64,000 bases of DNA from Heterodera schachtii (taxonomy: Eukaryota; Nematoda; Chromadorea; Rhabditida; Heteroderidae): NCBI GenBank assembly GCA_023374025.1, contig SIJG01000027.1, forward strand, positions 369,252 to 433,251. The letters run 5' to 3'. How positions within the stretch are numbered: the first letter of the stretch is position 1; every line of letters begins with the position of its first letter. Of the stretch, positions 1 to 10,240 are shown one piece after another. The position numbers and the translations under genes are program-made. The notes under the pieces were generated by a model, which was not told the origin of the DNA, did no database searches, and saw only the letters and a list, made by a program, of their open reading frames with translations.

Positions 1-175
1 CCATAGGAAAATCAGATTTTTGATTTTTGCACTTTTTGTGAAGTGATCTAGCACCTTTTGCTTGACCCCTAATATTTTTTCTTTATGGAAGGACTAAAGT
101 CTAGTCTACATTTTACCATTTTTCAATTCAAATCTGTTAAATGTATTTTCAAATTTCTACAAAATGTCTTTGGAA

Positions 176-751
176 AAAGTTCAGAATACTGCCAACTTTG
201 ATTTTGCATACAAATTATATATCAATCGATTCCTCTCAGTGAGGGAAGTCGAATGGTACCATTTTTAGGGCGCGGTCGGATTTCTGAACAGAGTTACAGA
301 CCCGGGACTGAAGTGCACAAATTAAAAGTGAATTGGTGAGTGTATTTTGGCCATAACACCGCACACTCGACTACGGCGGCCAGTAGGTGGGGCGAGACTA
401 CGGACTACGGAAGAAGTCCGCGCGTGATCCGCAGGCGGTTGACTGATTGGCGGGGGCCCTTCGGGCCCCCGCAGTCAACCGCCTGTGGCGCTCGTCAGAC
501 TGCTTCCTCCGCCCTCCGTCTCGCCCCACTACTTGCTCCGTCTTCGCATGCTCGCCAAGGCGGGCGCTGCGCGCCCTCAGAAAGGGATTCCTGGCAATTA
601 TAAACCAAGAGGAATCGACTGATCAATATTTTATTGCATTTTTATGCGTGACCGCGCCCTAAAAATGGTACCATTCGACTTCCCTCACTGAGAGAATCGA
701 TTGATATATAATTCGTATGCAAAATCAAAGTTGGCAGTATTCTGAACTTTT
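176..751. mobile_element. Foldback/MITE-like element with about 100-bp terminal inverted repeats
   Basis: The segment at 176-277 reappears reverse-complemented at about 648-751; both arms hold the words GGTACCATTTTTAGGGCGCG and CAGTATTCTGAACTTT. The interior is strikingly GC-rich for this window and is itself largely palindromic: AGTAGGTGGGGCGAGAC on the left pairs with GTCTCGCCCCACTAC on the right, and there is a central hairpin at 432-485. The ORFs that can be read through it are by-products of the GC-rich palindrome. No transposase is seen, so the element is non-autonomous. Superfamily not assigned; flanking target duplication not resolved. Confidence 0.75.
432..485. repeat. GC-rich two-stage hairpin at the centre of the foldback element
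   Basis: CAGGCGGTTGACTG (432-445) pairs with its perfect reverse complement at 472-485. Inside it, CGGGGGCCC (451-459) pairs with GGGCCCCCG (463-471) around a TTC loop. The stem is perfect except for a 4-5 base bulge. It marks the centre of symmetry of the surrounding element. Confidence 0.8.
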
Positions 752-759
752 ACCATGTC

Positions 760-1574
760 TTTTTTGGACAAATTCTGTTAAAAGATGCGACTAAATTTTC
801 AAAATTTTCTCCAAATATCCAAATTGACCATTTTGTACAAATTCCACTGAAAAAAAAGTTGGAAGATTCTTGATTTGAAATTGTTACTTTTTGGTTTTAA
901 AATCGAAAACACTTAAGGCTATCGAATGATATGAAGAATTTAAAATTTGGTTGTTTTTGAGCATAGTTATAGCAAAAATTTTTTTTTTATTTTGATGGTT
1001 TTTTGAGTAACTTCATAGCACCGATGGCTCCCGTAATTCTGTATTTTACTTTTTTTAATGAATTTTTAAGTACAGAATTAAGTATTTTAAATAATATATT
1101 TTTTGGGGCATATAAATGAATAAAAATGAAGATTAAAAACTGACATTAATCATAATTGTACTGATTTAACGAATAAAATAAGGAAATCCTGTTTAATTTC
1201 AAAGAAATAATAATAATATTTATTTTGTAATTTACTATACAATTTTTTTGCACGTTTTCGCTGTTATTTGGAAATTTATGTTTTTTGATTAAATTCTTAT
1301 AAAATTTTTAAATAAAAATTCAGATATAGAAGTTTTTGTTTTGCTTATTATATATAATAACAATTTTATCTTTATAATTTAACATAATAAGGAAGATTTA
1401 ATAACCTTTGATCCGGTATAAACGCATGTAGAACATCATTATGATCGGGGTTGGGGTCGGAATATTTGTGAGTTGTTCTATTGAGCGAAACAGAGATACG
1501 ACAATTAGCATTTGAACAACGATAGCGAATCGTACGCTCATCATTCCAACTTTCGCTTCGAAACCATTGATTAT
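760..1574. other. A+T-rich stretch without a supported gene
   Basis: No coding signal. At about 917-975 a sequence resembling the arm of the palindromic element at 44.24-44.63 kb occurs (shared words GCTATCG, ATGATAT, AATTTGGTTG). The stretch 1086-1200 is a diverged match to 9877-10010 and extends the direct duplication described at 1575-2613. Confidence 0.5.
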
Positions 1575-2613
1575 TTTACCGTACTAAATCCAAAATGAGT
1601 TGACCCTGGGAGTGTTAAAATACCCTCCCCGCTTGTTTGTATCTTAAATTTTTTGTTTGATTTTGTTATACATTTGTTATATTTTATATAATTTTGTTTA
1701 TAAATTATAAAAAATTCGACCGTTCGAACAAAGCGAATTCTGTTTTCGACAAGAACTTTTGGGTGTATAAGCAAGCACCTTTTTCTTTCTTAAATATTCA
1801 TCATTTTTTGAAAATTCTTTCACAAAATATGTACTTGCTAGACTTTTAAATTTTTGAAAATCGGCAGCTGGGATACTATACCTATAAATATATTTTTAAA
1901 CAAAAGATGGTTGATGGGTATCTTTTTTTATATCTAACCGAACTCTAATGCTTAAAAACTTAATTTACCATATTGTTAATCCTTCTGTATTATTTGCCAT
2001 TATAATATTAATTGAAAACAGATCGGAATATTCAGTGTGGGCCGGGAAAAAAGCTGAACATCTCCTAAGATATATGTAGAAATCGGTTATTCCTGGAACA
2101 GGAATTCCAAATCCTTGTGGCGGGTCCAAAATTTGATGTTCTAGTACCGCCCCTAACGGCGCCTTCCATTTTTATCATTATGATTCGGCTCTTGTTCCTG
2201 AGCATACATGAAAACTGTTTCAGAATTTGCATTTTCATGTTGATTCCAAAATTCGCTTAAAACCAATAAAAATATTTTACCTGTAAATAAATATACCATT
2301 CATAAGTTTCTATGCTTGCAGTTGGCCAGTTTCCGTCTTTAGAATATTCTGATAACGAAATTTGATCTTCCTTCATAGTTTTAATTTTAAAAATACACGG
2401 CATTTGCATTTTTTAATAGAATGAGACCTTATGTAAAAGCTTATTTAAAGTTATTTCTTCCAAATTACATACATAACATTAATTGTGTCATTCTTTCTGT
2501 ATTTACATGTTCGTAGTTGCAAATTTTCCGGCACCTCAAATTTGATCAATCCTACTTCTCTTGCGCAAAAGTTGTTCTCCAAAATTCCGTCAAGCCAATC
2601 ATCAATTTTGTCA
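1575..2613. repeat. Direct repeat, copy 1 (left of the polymerase cluster)
   Basis: Nearly base-for-base match to 10241-11274 in the same orientation, differing by scattered substitutions and 1-2 base indels. Similarity stops sharply at the shared sequence CATCAATTTTGTCAGA on the right. Both copies contain the same minus-strand gene remnant. The two copies lie about 8.7 kb apart and bracket the PolB cluster. Confidence 0.9.
1975..2420 (-). pseudogene. Frame-broken copy of the short minus-strand gene seen at 10622-11073
   Basis: Homologous to the minus-strand ORF in the second direct repeat. Here the run of T at about 2168-2172 is one base shorter than in the other copy (five against six), which breaks the frame in the middle of the conserved segment; other small differences occur. 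The rest of the coding sequence is recognisable. Either this copy is a pseudogene or the T-run is miscalled. Function unknown. Confidence 0.6.
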
Positions 2614-2810
2614 GACAAATCATTTTTGACGGTTTAATCGTTTCAACACCATCAATGTTTTCGTAACGTTGGTTAGGGTTTGTCATTTTTTATGAATAAA
2701 TTAATATTGACTCTTAAGAGTAATTTAATAATAGTATTTTTATTGAAGAAATTTAGTGAGTTCAAATTGTAGGAATTTCCCTAAAATTTAGGCTCTCCTT
2801 TCGCTTTTAG

Positions 2811-5800
2811 GCCTTTTTTACGCCCTTGAATTCGCTCGCAATTACCGGTTGATTGGAAAGGGGATAACGGAAGACAAATTCCGCTATCTCGTGAAAACTG
2901 TGAAAAAACAACGAGAAATGGTATTCGAATTGATGGAAAAGGCAGGGATAAGCGGGGAGGAAAAAACTTTCGGCCTACAACACCTTGATATCATCCAGAA
3001 ATTTTGGGACAAGGAATTCCCGGAAATGTTTCGCATTGTTGCTTTTGAAACGGTATTAAATCCCGCAAAATTATTTATATTGTTCTTTTTTAGAAATCTG
3101 GTCTTAAAATAATTTACAAAGGGGAGCAAATCTGCAAAAACGAAGTGTGTGTTATAAGAGAGGGAGACCACTGGGATGGGATTAAATCTGTGACCCAATT
3201 CTTCTGTATTCGATACTTTTGCGTCAGCTGCGAAGTGACCTACAATCGCCAGGAAAGACATCGAATCGAATGTAAGGAACGCTGCAAGAAATGTTGTAGG
3301 ATGGGGTTTGGGTTCCCTTGTGTGGATGAATGTGCGGAAATTTATTGCGCGGTATGTAACCGAAAATTCTACAACGAGTCATGCTTCGAAGGACACAAAA
3401 GGATGGCATGCAAAGAGTTCAAAAAGTGCGAAAAATGCGGAGAGACACACAACACAAGGAACAAACACACATGTGGGGAGAAATTCTGTTGGCGTTGCAA
3501 AGTTTACCACCCAAAGCGGGGATGTTACATCCGAAAATTGAAAGTTCGACAACAGAAAGCGTACAGAATTGTGGCTTATGACCTTGAAACGACCTTGGAG
3601 GGAGGAGAGCACCGGCCAAATCTCGTCAGCGCAGCATTAACGTGCAGCAAATGCGTCGGAGGGGAAGGAAAATGTCAAATTTGTGAGGAACCGAGGATGC
3701 TGACTTGGTCGGCAGCAAATGTGGAGGACCCCCTTGGAGGATTTATCGATTGGATTATGGCAACCAAACACTTTGAGACGGTCGCTTTTGCACATTACGC
3801 CGGAAGGTTCGATTCGCATTTTGTTCTGCGGCAGCTGACGGAAAGAAGGATCGAAACGGATGTATTGATGGCGGATCTGAAGATCTATCAGATAAAGGCT
3901 GGCAGGGTGTACTTTCGCGATTTCTGGATGCTAAGCCAAAACAAATTGGCCGATTTGCCGAAGACCTTGGGGTTGAGTATCCCGGCAAAGTTGTACTTTC
4001 CTCACAAGTACAATAAAAATGAGAACTTTGGGAAAAGATTGTCTCACCTGCCGCCTTTTGGGGATTATTCTCCGGGTGCTATGAAGGAGGGGGAGTATGA
4101 GAAATTCGAAAAATGGTACCACGAAAATTATGAGACAGAATTTGAATTAGGTAAACAAAAATAAACATTCCTATTTTATTGTTTGCAAATTTAAGGGGAA
4201 CAGCTGAAAGTGTATTGCGAAAATGACGTTGAAATATTGATGGCGGCAATTTTGAAGTTCAGACAGCTTTTTTTGGGCATTACTGGGGACATGGACGTGG
4301 TGAAAGACAGCGTGCGTGACAATAGCAGGGGTTGTGATGAAGATATTCCAGTCAAAGTTCTTGAGGGCGGAACATATTCCGATTATGCCGGAGGGGGGGT
4401 ACGAGAGGGCTGAGAATCAGAGTAAAATTGCGGTGAAGTACTTCGAATGGTTAGCTCAAAGCAAGGGGGTCAAAGCAAGGCACGCGTGCAACGGAGGGGA
4501 GGTAGAATTTTGAGGATTAAAGGTGGATTGTGTGATTGGGGCCGAAAAGAAAATAATTGAATTTCAGGTTTGAAAAATGGTATGTTGTCTATTTAATGTT
4601 CAATCGTTAAGGGGTGTGCTTTTCACGGTTGCCCGAGATGTTTTTTACCTTGGACAATTGGACCAAATGGGTTATGTATGGAGGAAAATTTCAGAAGAAC
4701 ACAAATGCGAATGGAATTTTTGAGGCAAAAGTGTAAAAACTTTTCAGTGGGAGAAGTTTGGGTACTTAAAAAACAAAAAAAGTTTTCTTAGAAAAATTTT
4801 TTAGGAATGTGATGTGAAAAGGGATTTAAAGCGGACCAGAGTGATGAAGAGGTTTTTCGATGGGGTGTCAGACAAGGGGCCAATCAATCCGAGGGACGCT
4901 TACGCAGGGGGGCGAACAATGCCTTTTTGCTTGTACGCAAAGGCAACCGATGAAGTTGAGATATCAATGTTTGATATCATAAGTCTCTACCCATTCGTAA
5001 ATTATGGTAAAATTGATTATTTTTCTGTTTATTTCCTTGCTTAAGACACCCCATATCCTGTTGGCGTCCCAAAAATTGTGGTGAGCAGGAATTTTGAAGT
5101 GAATTGGACATCGCCCGATGATGTTCCCTACGACGGACTGTTGAAAGTGAGGGTCCTTCCTCCGAAGGAATTGCTGTTTCCTATACTTCCGGCACATATT
5201 GATGGCATGTTACTCTTCCCCAATTGTTGGTATTGTGCTAGTAGGGCGAAGAAAAATTTTGTGATGGCAAAAGATGTGAAGAAGTGTAACCACCCCGAGG
5301 AAAAAAGGGCATTGTTGGGGACTTTCACCTCGATCGAGCTGCGGAAGGCATTAGAGTTGGGCTATAGAGTAACGGGATTCTACAGGGCCTATCATTATGA
5401 ACAATTTGACAGCCAACTGTTCAAAGGTTACGTTCGGATGTTTCTGAAAATAAAAGTGGAAGCGTCAGGCTGGCCGTCGGATGTGAAAAACGAAGAGGAA
5501 AAGAGAGCATTCATTGAAATTTACAAGGCGAAGTATGACATCAGCCTTGACTACGACAAAATTGCCTTTAACTCTGGTCTTCGGATGATTGCGAAATTGG
5601 TAAGAAACAAATACAATCAAAAAACAAATAAAAATTAAGGGGTTGAACAGTTTGTGGGGAAAGTTTTCGATGAGAAATACACTTTCTTCAACGAAAATTG
5701 TAAATAGCATGGAGGAATGCGCTGAGATGGTGAAAGATGATACGATCGAATTTTCGACACCGATTATGTTGGATGAAGGGGCGGTACGGATGGTTTTCAA

Positions 5801-6437
5801 CAAAAAACCAGAATTTATTAGGGAGCATAAGGTGTCTAATATCGTATTGTCTCTGTGGACTACGAGTGCCGCAAGGATAAAGCTATACGAGTACATTGAG
5901 CAGGTTTACAAAGAAAAGATGTGCAAACCATTATATTGTGACACAGGTGTTTTCATGGAAATAATTTTCATAAAATTTAAATTTAGATTCTTTAGCTTTT
6001 GCTCATCAGAAGGGGAATTGTCCATTGAAGAAAGGGAAATTTTTGGGGTAACAGCATAATTTTTAAAATTTTTATAAACATATGTTTAGGGAAATGACTC
6101 GAGAATATTCGGACAGTGACATTTTGGAGTATGTGTCGGCGGGTCCAAAACAATACGCCTTGAAGCTTAGGAGAAAAAAGGATGGGGTGATCTGGTACAA
6201 GACGAAAATCCGGGGGTTTACACTGAATAAGGACAATAGAGTGGATTATGAGGAGTTCAAGTCAATGGTCTTGAGCTACACGGAAGGAGTTAAAAAGTGT
6301 TTCGCTATCCTGAGAAGATTGGGCCGACAAGGGATAGCAGAATGCTCTCGAGAAATGTGACGAAAGAATATTCGCCAGTGCAGAAGAAGGGGATAATTGA
6401 TGATGACTATAATGTGTTGCCTTTCGGATATTATTAA
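2811..6437 (+). pseudogene. Protein-primed family-B DNA polymerase, Maverick/Polinton type, degraded
   Basis: Nine exons with GT-AG introns of about 40-45 nt: 2811-3052, 3094-4150, 4196-4567, 4612-4761, 4805-5006, 5046-5599, 5640-5946, 5987-6047, 6090-6437. The 5' exon is missing: the first exon begins at an acceptor and nothing recognisable lies upstream. A Cys-rich N-terminal part precedes the exonuclease. Motifs: Exo I AYDLETT, Exo II-like AHYAGRFD, Exo III YCENDVEIL, polymerase motif A MFDIISLYP, motif B NSLWGKF, motif C D-T-D split by the intron after 5946, then a KQYALKL basic motif. In the known family the enzyme replicates the element from a terminal-protein primer. Lesions: a 4-base tandem duplication near 4310, a TGA near 4511, and a one-base deficit in the A-run near 6290-6295. 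The Exo II asparagine is tyrosine. Probably inactive unless some lesions are assembly errors. Confidence 0.85.
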
Positions 6438-6527
6438 ATTGATTTTTAATTCTAGTTAATGATTTTAATGTTTATTCACATTTGGAATATTTGTTCACAA
6501 TAATAGTTTGTTACATTTTTTTTCAAG

Positions 6528-6989
6528 ATGTCGAAAAATTTCCAACAAGTCCCCAAAGAAGTGCGTCGTTCTAAAAATACTCGGAATTATTTCCGGAAGA
6601 GCCCAGATTTGGGCAAGTATTATGAAGAAGTTGAAACTCATGTAAAAGAAAACAAAAAAATGGGCATCAAACAAAATGTTTCAACATTTTACTTCAAAAA
6701 CCCGCCAAATGAAAACTCTGAAAAAAATTTCAAAAAAATATTAGCAAAACTCATAAATGAGGCCAAGAAAGCGGATGAGCCTGGGTGGAAAATTGAGAAA
6801 ATGACCGTGGATTTGTATTGCGGCACCTTGTCAGATCCGGTGATAATACCTGGACGCCCACCGGGACAGATTACGGCGGATGTTGTTTTCAATGAGTTTA
6901 TGCGCCGACAACAATCGTACCGGGACGTCAACCTTTTGGAAGAAAGGATTTCGATGAAAATGACAACCTTTTCATTGCCATTGCGGTAG
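6528..6989 (+). CDS. Small protein with FYFKNP domain, PolB-cluster ORF 1
   Basis: 153 aa from an ATG 90 bases after the polymerase stop, on the same strand. I do not recognise the family. It is basic at the N-terminus, then has the segment TFYFKNPPNENSEKNFKKIL around residues 52-71, a second conserved-looking part with LYCGTLSDPVIIPGRPPG and an amphipathic tail. The FYFKNP...E.NFK segment is repeated in the ORF at 8223-8486, so the two are paralogues. No signal peptide or membrane span. Position immediately downstream of the polymerase suggests it belongs to the same element. Confidence 0.65.
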   Translation: MSKNFQQVPKEVRRSKNTRNYFRKSPDLGKYYEEVETHVKENKKMGIKQNVSTFYFKNPPNENSEKNFKKILAKLINEAKKADEPGWKIEKMTVDLYCGTLSDPVIIPGRPPGQITADVVFNEFMRRQQSYRDVNLLEERISMKMTTFSLPLR

Positions 6990-7094
6990 GCAATTACTCC
7001 ATGAAAATAAAATTATATTTTTATTCAGAAGATGAACATTTAAGAAGAGAAGGAAGAGAAAGATGATTTGATAAACTATAAATAAAAATCTTTG

Positions 7095-7706
7095 ATGATA
7101 ATTAAAATAAAAATGTATTTTTTAACTGTGTTAATTTTATTCTTTTTGGTGGTAAGGGGGGAGGGTTGTTGTTGTCTCCCAAAAGAAGAAAAACAGCAAT
7201 TGGATATCTCCCGAAGGGCTGTTGAAGAAGTAATTAAGGATATAATTAGGTTGACTAATGAGGCCAAAGACTTTTCATTTTCTGCTCATAATACAATGGT
7301 TGAAGCTCAAAATATAAAGGATAGGAACTCGGGAAAACCAGAAATCATATTTTGGCATGAAAAACTATTAAATGGAGTAAGAAAAATACACTCACAATTT
7401 GATAAAATAAAAAATGAAGAAAAGAATATAAAAAATATTAAAAAAGGCATGGAAAAATGTCTAGATAGAAAGGATCCCGTGATGTGCCAAGAATTAGCTG
7501 AAGATGCCAAACAATCAATAGAAATAGCCAAAAAATATAGGCATGAAATTGGACAGACTTATCGTAACTCTTATTCACAGCCCGATTTAGGAATTGGAGA
7601 CTTGGCCAATAAAATGAAAGAAATAATGCGAGAAAATCAAATCAAATTAGAAAAGCCAAGACCCCCAGCAGAATTTAGAGACGAATTCATCGCTTATAAA
7701 ATATAA
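7095..7706 (+). CDS. Secreted/signal-peptide helical protein, PolB-cluster ORF 2
   Basis: About 203 aa from the ATG at 7095; an in-frame ATG at 7113 would give a cleaner signal peptide (MYFLTVLILFFLVVRGEG). A hydrophobic run of about 12 residues is followed by a Cys triplet (GCCCL). The remainder is strongly charged and helical (repeated KN, EEK, KK patterns), predicted coiled coil around residues 30-150, with two further Cys near residues 120-130 and a Pro-rich C-terminus. No known domain recognised. It ends 6 bases before the next ORF, which is virus-like compactness. Confidence 0.6.
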   Translation: MIIKIKMYFLTVLILFFLVVRGEGCCCLPKEEKQQLDISRRAVEEVIKDIIRLTNEAKDFSFSAHNTMVEAQNIKDRNSGKPEIIFWHEKLLNGVRKIHSQFDKIKNEEKNIKNIKKGMEKCLDRKDPVMCQELAEDAKQSIEIAKKYRHEIGQTYRNSYSQPDLGIGDLANKMKEIMRENQIKLEKPRPPAEFRDEFIAYKI

Positions 7707-7712
7707 ATAGGC

Positions 7713-8192
7713 ATGGAAAAAAATAAAAAATTAAAAATGAATTCTGAAAAATCAGAAAAAGCTAATACCATTTTGGTGGAAGCTGCAAAAAAAGAGACAG
7801 AGAGAGCCTGGAGGGATGTAGCGGCGTTAGCAGAAGAAGTTGGCGATTTTGCCAAATCTTCTCGGGAACAACTTAATCGTGCAATAAAATCTAGGGAAAA
7901 AGCTCCTTATGCTAACGGTGTTCGGGAATTGTATCTTAAAATGTCAGATTCAATTTGGGAAATTTTCAAAATCGAGGACCAAATCAATTTGGAGTCAGTA
8001 AAGGCTGAATCTGCATGGCGAGAGTTCGAAAGATGCAAAAATTTTGACCAGGCAACAAAGTTCGAGGAACAAGCGCAAAATTCGTTAATGGAAGCCCGAA
8101 GATTACATTTCGAGTCCCGAAGGGTTCAGAGCCAAATGTTAAATTATGAAAATAGGCTCCAAACAATTGTTTGGGAGCATATGGGTATATAA
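7713..8192 (+). CDS. Charged coiled-coil protein, PolB-cluster ORF 3
   Basis: 159 aa, ATG at 7713, only 6 bases after the previous stop. Almost entirely Glu/Lys/Arg/Ala-rich helix with heptad-like spacing and no Cys-rich or membrane part. It resembles ORF 2 in composition and may descend from the same gene without the signal peptide; the repeated theme of E-x-A-x-x-A and RR-x-(Q/E) supports this only weakly. Family unknown. Confidence 0.6.
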   Translation: MEKNKKLKMNSEKSEKANTILVEAAKKETERAWRDVAALAEEVGDFAKSSREQLNRAIKSREKAPYANGVRELYLKMSDSIWEIFKIEDQINLESVKAESAWREFERCKNFDQATKFEEQAQNSLMEARRLHFESRRVQSQMLNYENRLQTIVWEHMGI

Positions 8193-8222
8193 GAACGAAA
8201 AATTAAAAGGGCAACACTCAAA

Positions 8223-8486
8223 ATGGAAGGGTGTTTGATAATTGATTCTTTTTGCCACGAGGACTTAAAATTTGGCTTTAAAAAATACAAAACTAAATTT
8301 TATTTTAAAAATCCTTTCATAATTATTGCAGAGGAAAATTTTAAAGAAGTTATACGAACTCTCGTTAATGAAATTTATAAAATGGAAAAAGGAAAATTCA
8401 AAAGTATTTTAACACTTTCCTTTAGGTTTGAAAGTTTCAATCTCCCTCGAGGTGCCCAGAAGAAAATACCGCGGATACTCTGGTAA
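8223..8486 (+). CDS. Short FYFKNP-domain protein, paralogue of PolB-cluster ORF 1
   Basis: 87 aa, ATG at 8223, 30 bases after ORF 3. Residues 24-50 (TKFYFKNP...EENFKEVIRTLVNEI) align with residues 52-80 of the ORF at 6528 (TFYFKNP...EKNFKKILAKLINEA). The C-terminal part resembles the later LPRGA/IPGRPPG region. It lacks the first about 30 residues and the tail of ORF 1. Two related ORFs flanking two helical ORFs suggest local duplication within the element. Confidence 0.6.
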   Translation: MEGCLIIDSFCHEDLKFGFKKYKTKFYFKNPFIIIAEENFKEVIRTLVNEIYKMEKGKFKSILTLSFRFESFNLPRGAQKKIPRILW

Positions 8487-8489
8487 TTA

Positions 8490-9392
8490 TGATGTTTTCA
8501 AAAGAAGAGCAATGCTCTCTTTTTTATCCTTTGGATGATGTGATTACACTAGAAGTCATTATAATCCCAGAAATTACCAAAAAAAATAGGAAATGAAATG
8601 AAACTAATTTTAATTTAACTTCGAGAAATAAGCAAAACTCATCATAAATAGAAAATATGTTTTTTAAAATAATTTCGTATTATGTATATCTTCATTCGTA
8701 CATTGAGTTTGTAAATATTTTTTTATACACCAATATATTGAAGAAAAGCAAATTTTTGTGCAAAAAGTAATGTTCAAATTTTTTTATCGCGCACAAATGC
8801 TTTAAAATTATGATAACATACAATAATTTTACCCTAAGGGCATTTTTTTAAATATTTAGAGAAAGAAACAATAAAAAACAAAAATCGTTCCACTCCTCAA
8901 CTAATTGCAAGATTTGTTAATTGATGATCATAGTTGTAAAACTAATCGGCAAAAAAACCTTTACGCGGCAATTTGTTTTTAATTTAGAGGGACGTTCGCA
9001 AAAATAAACTTTTTGTGGGACTATTTTTTGCCACTTTGCACAATATTATTAACGTAAAAAACATGTTTGCTGAGAGACGAAATGTTGCGTAGTTCGATGG
9101 ACACATTAAAAAAGTGAAGGCGTTTATGCTATTTAAGCCAAGGAGAAATTAATATTTTTCATTCAGTTTTCAATATCAATCTTAAATATTTGTATTCGCG
9201 AGATTCTCGGCCTCTCAGATTTTAGAGCCAAGGGAAATTTTAGTAATACTAACTACACTAAATTATAGATTCTTTTTTGCGCTCTCTTTAAAATGGTCTT
9301 TTTCGAACATAAAGGCAGACCTAACGGTATTTTTATTAAAAAAACACAAAAAATATTAAGTTTCAGAGATTTGCACCTTTTCCATGTCACAG
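8490..9392. other. Intergenic A+T-rich stretch
   Basis: No coding signal on either strand that I can support. Contains T-runs and the last bases before the SPRY remnant. A short open piece around 9290-9330 (plus, ending at a possible donor before GTATTTTT) might be an upstream exon of the SPRY fragment but is too short to call. Confidence 0.4.
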
Positions 9393-9767
9393 CTTAGTCC
9401 GAACCGTCTCTTCGAGAATCTCAAATATTTTGAAACCCGTTTTGATGGAGATTGGTTAATTTTCAGTTGTTTATAAAAAAACATTTCTCTAAAGGACCTT
9501 CGGTGTTGGATTATCATCGACTGGTTCAACAAAATGAGTTCATTGGGTGGCACCGTGGGATAGGTTTTGACTCAGATGGTGACATTATCGGTATGAGTCT
9601 ATTGAACTCCAGTTAGAATTTAATTCTGACATCATTATTCTAAAGGACTAGAGCAATATGGAGAACCCTCTGTATTGATGACTTGGACCTATTCGAGAGG
9701 GGACGTTATTGGTGTAGGAATTACAACTGATGAGCTTTTTTTACAATAAACGGCACAATCATAGGTA
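9393..9767 (+). pseudogene. SPRY/B30.2-domain gene fragment, frame-broken
   Basis: Two segments split by an intron at about 9591-9645 (GTATGA...TTCTAAAG). The first reads FIGWHRGIGFDSDGDIIG and the second EPSVLMTWTYSRGDVIGVGI followed by a T-run; phases agree across the intron. The pattern GIGFDSDGDIIG ... GDVIGVGI ... is the SPRY core (beta strands with a G-D-V-(I/V)-G-x-G-(I/V) signature). The final strand, expected to read like F-x-x-N-G, is out of frame by one base after the run of seven T at 9742-9748. A second shift occurs at the A-run near 9475: an upstream open part from ATG at 9387 (MSQLSPNRLF...) is in another frame. SPRY proteins are expanded, partly as secreted effectors, in cyst nematodes; no signal peptide is visible here. 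Confidence 0.6.
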
Positions 9768-10240
9768 AACATAACACGATTCGCGATTTTAATATTTCTA
9801 ATTAAAAATAATAGGGCGAATAATTTCATTTTTGTCGTCTCAAATGAGTTTTTTCGACTTTTTAAAAATAAATCGTAATATATTTTTTTGGCGCATATAA
9901 ATGAATAAAAATGAATTTTTCCTGATTAAAAAATGACAGAAAAACATAACTCTACTGAAAAAAAGAATAAAATAAGGAAATCGCACGTAATTTGAAAGAA
10001 AAAATAATAAAATTTTTGTTTATAATTTTATTTCTACTTACCAAAAAATACCAATTGCTCAAATAATGATTAATTAAATTTTAAATTAATTAAAATTTCA
10101 ATTTTAAGCTCATTCGAAAAATCATAAACAGCGAAAATAGAAGAATTTCTGCTCCGAAATAATGCAATTTTTCATCTGCTAAATTGTATATGCTCGTTTT
10201 TTACGAAAATTTTTTAATATTACAAATTTATAAAAAAATT

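Noticed and set aside
340..662. Two overlapping plus-strand ORFs in the GC-rich part of the first foldback element
   Set aside because: They lie wholly within a palindrome, so open frames arise from composition; no splice sites or domains.
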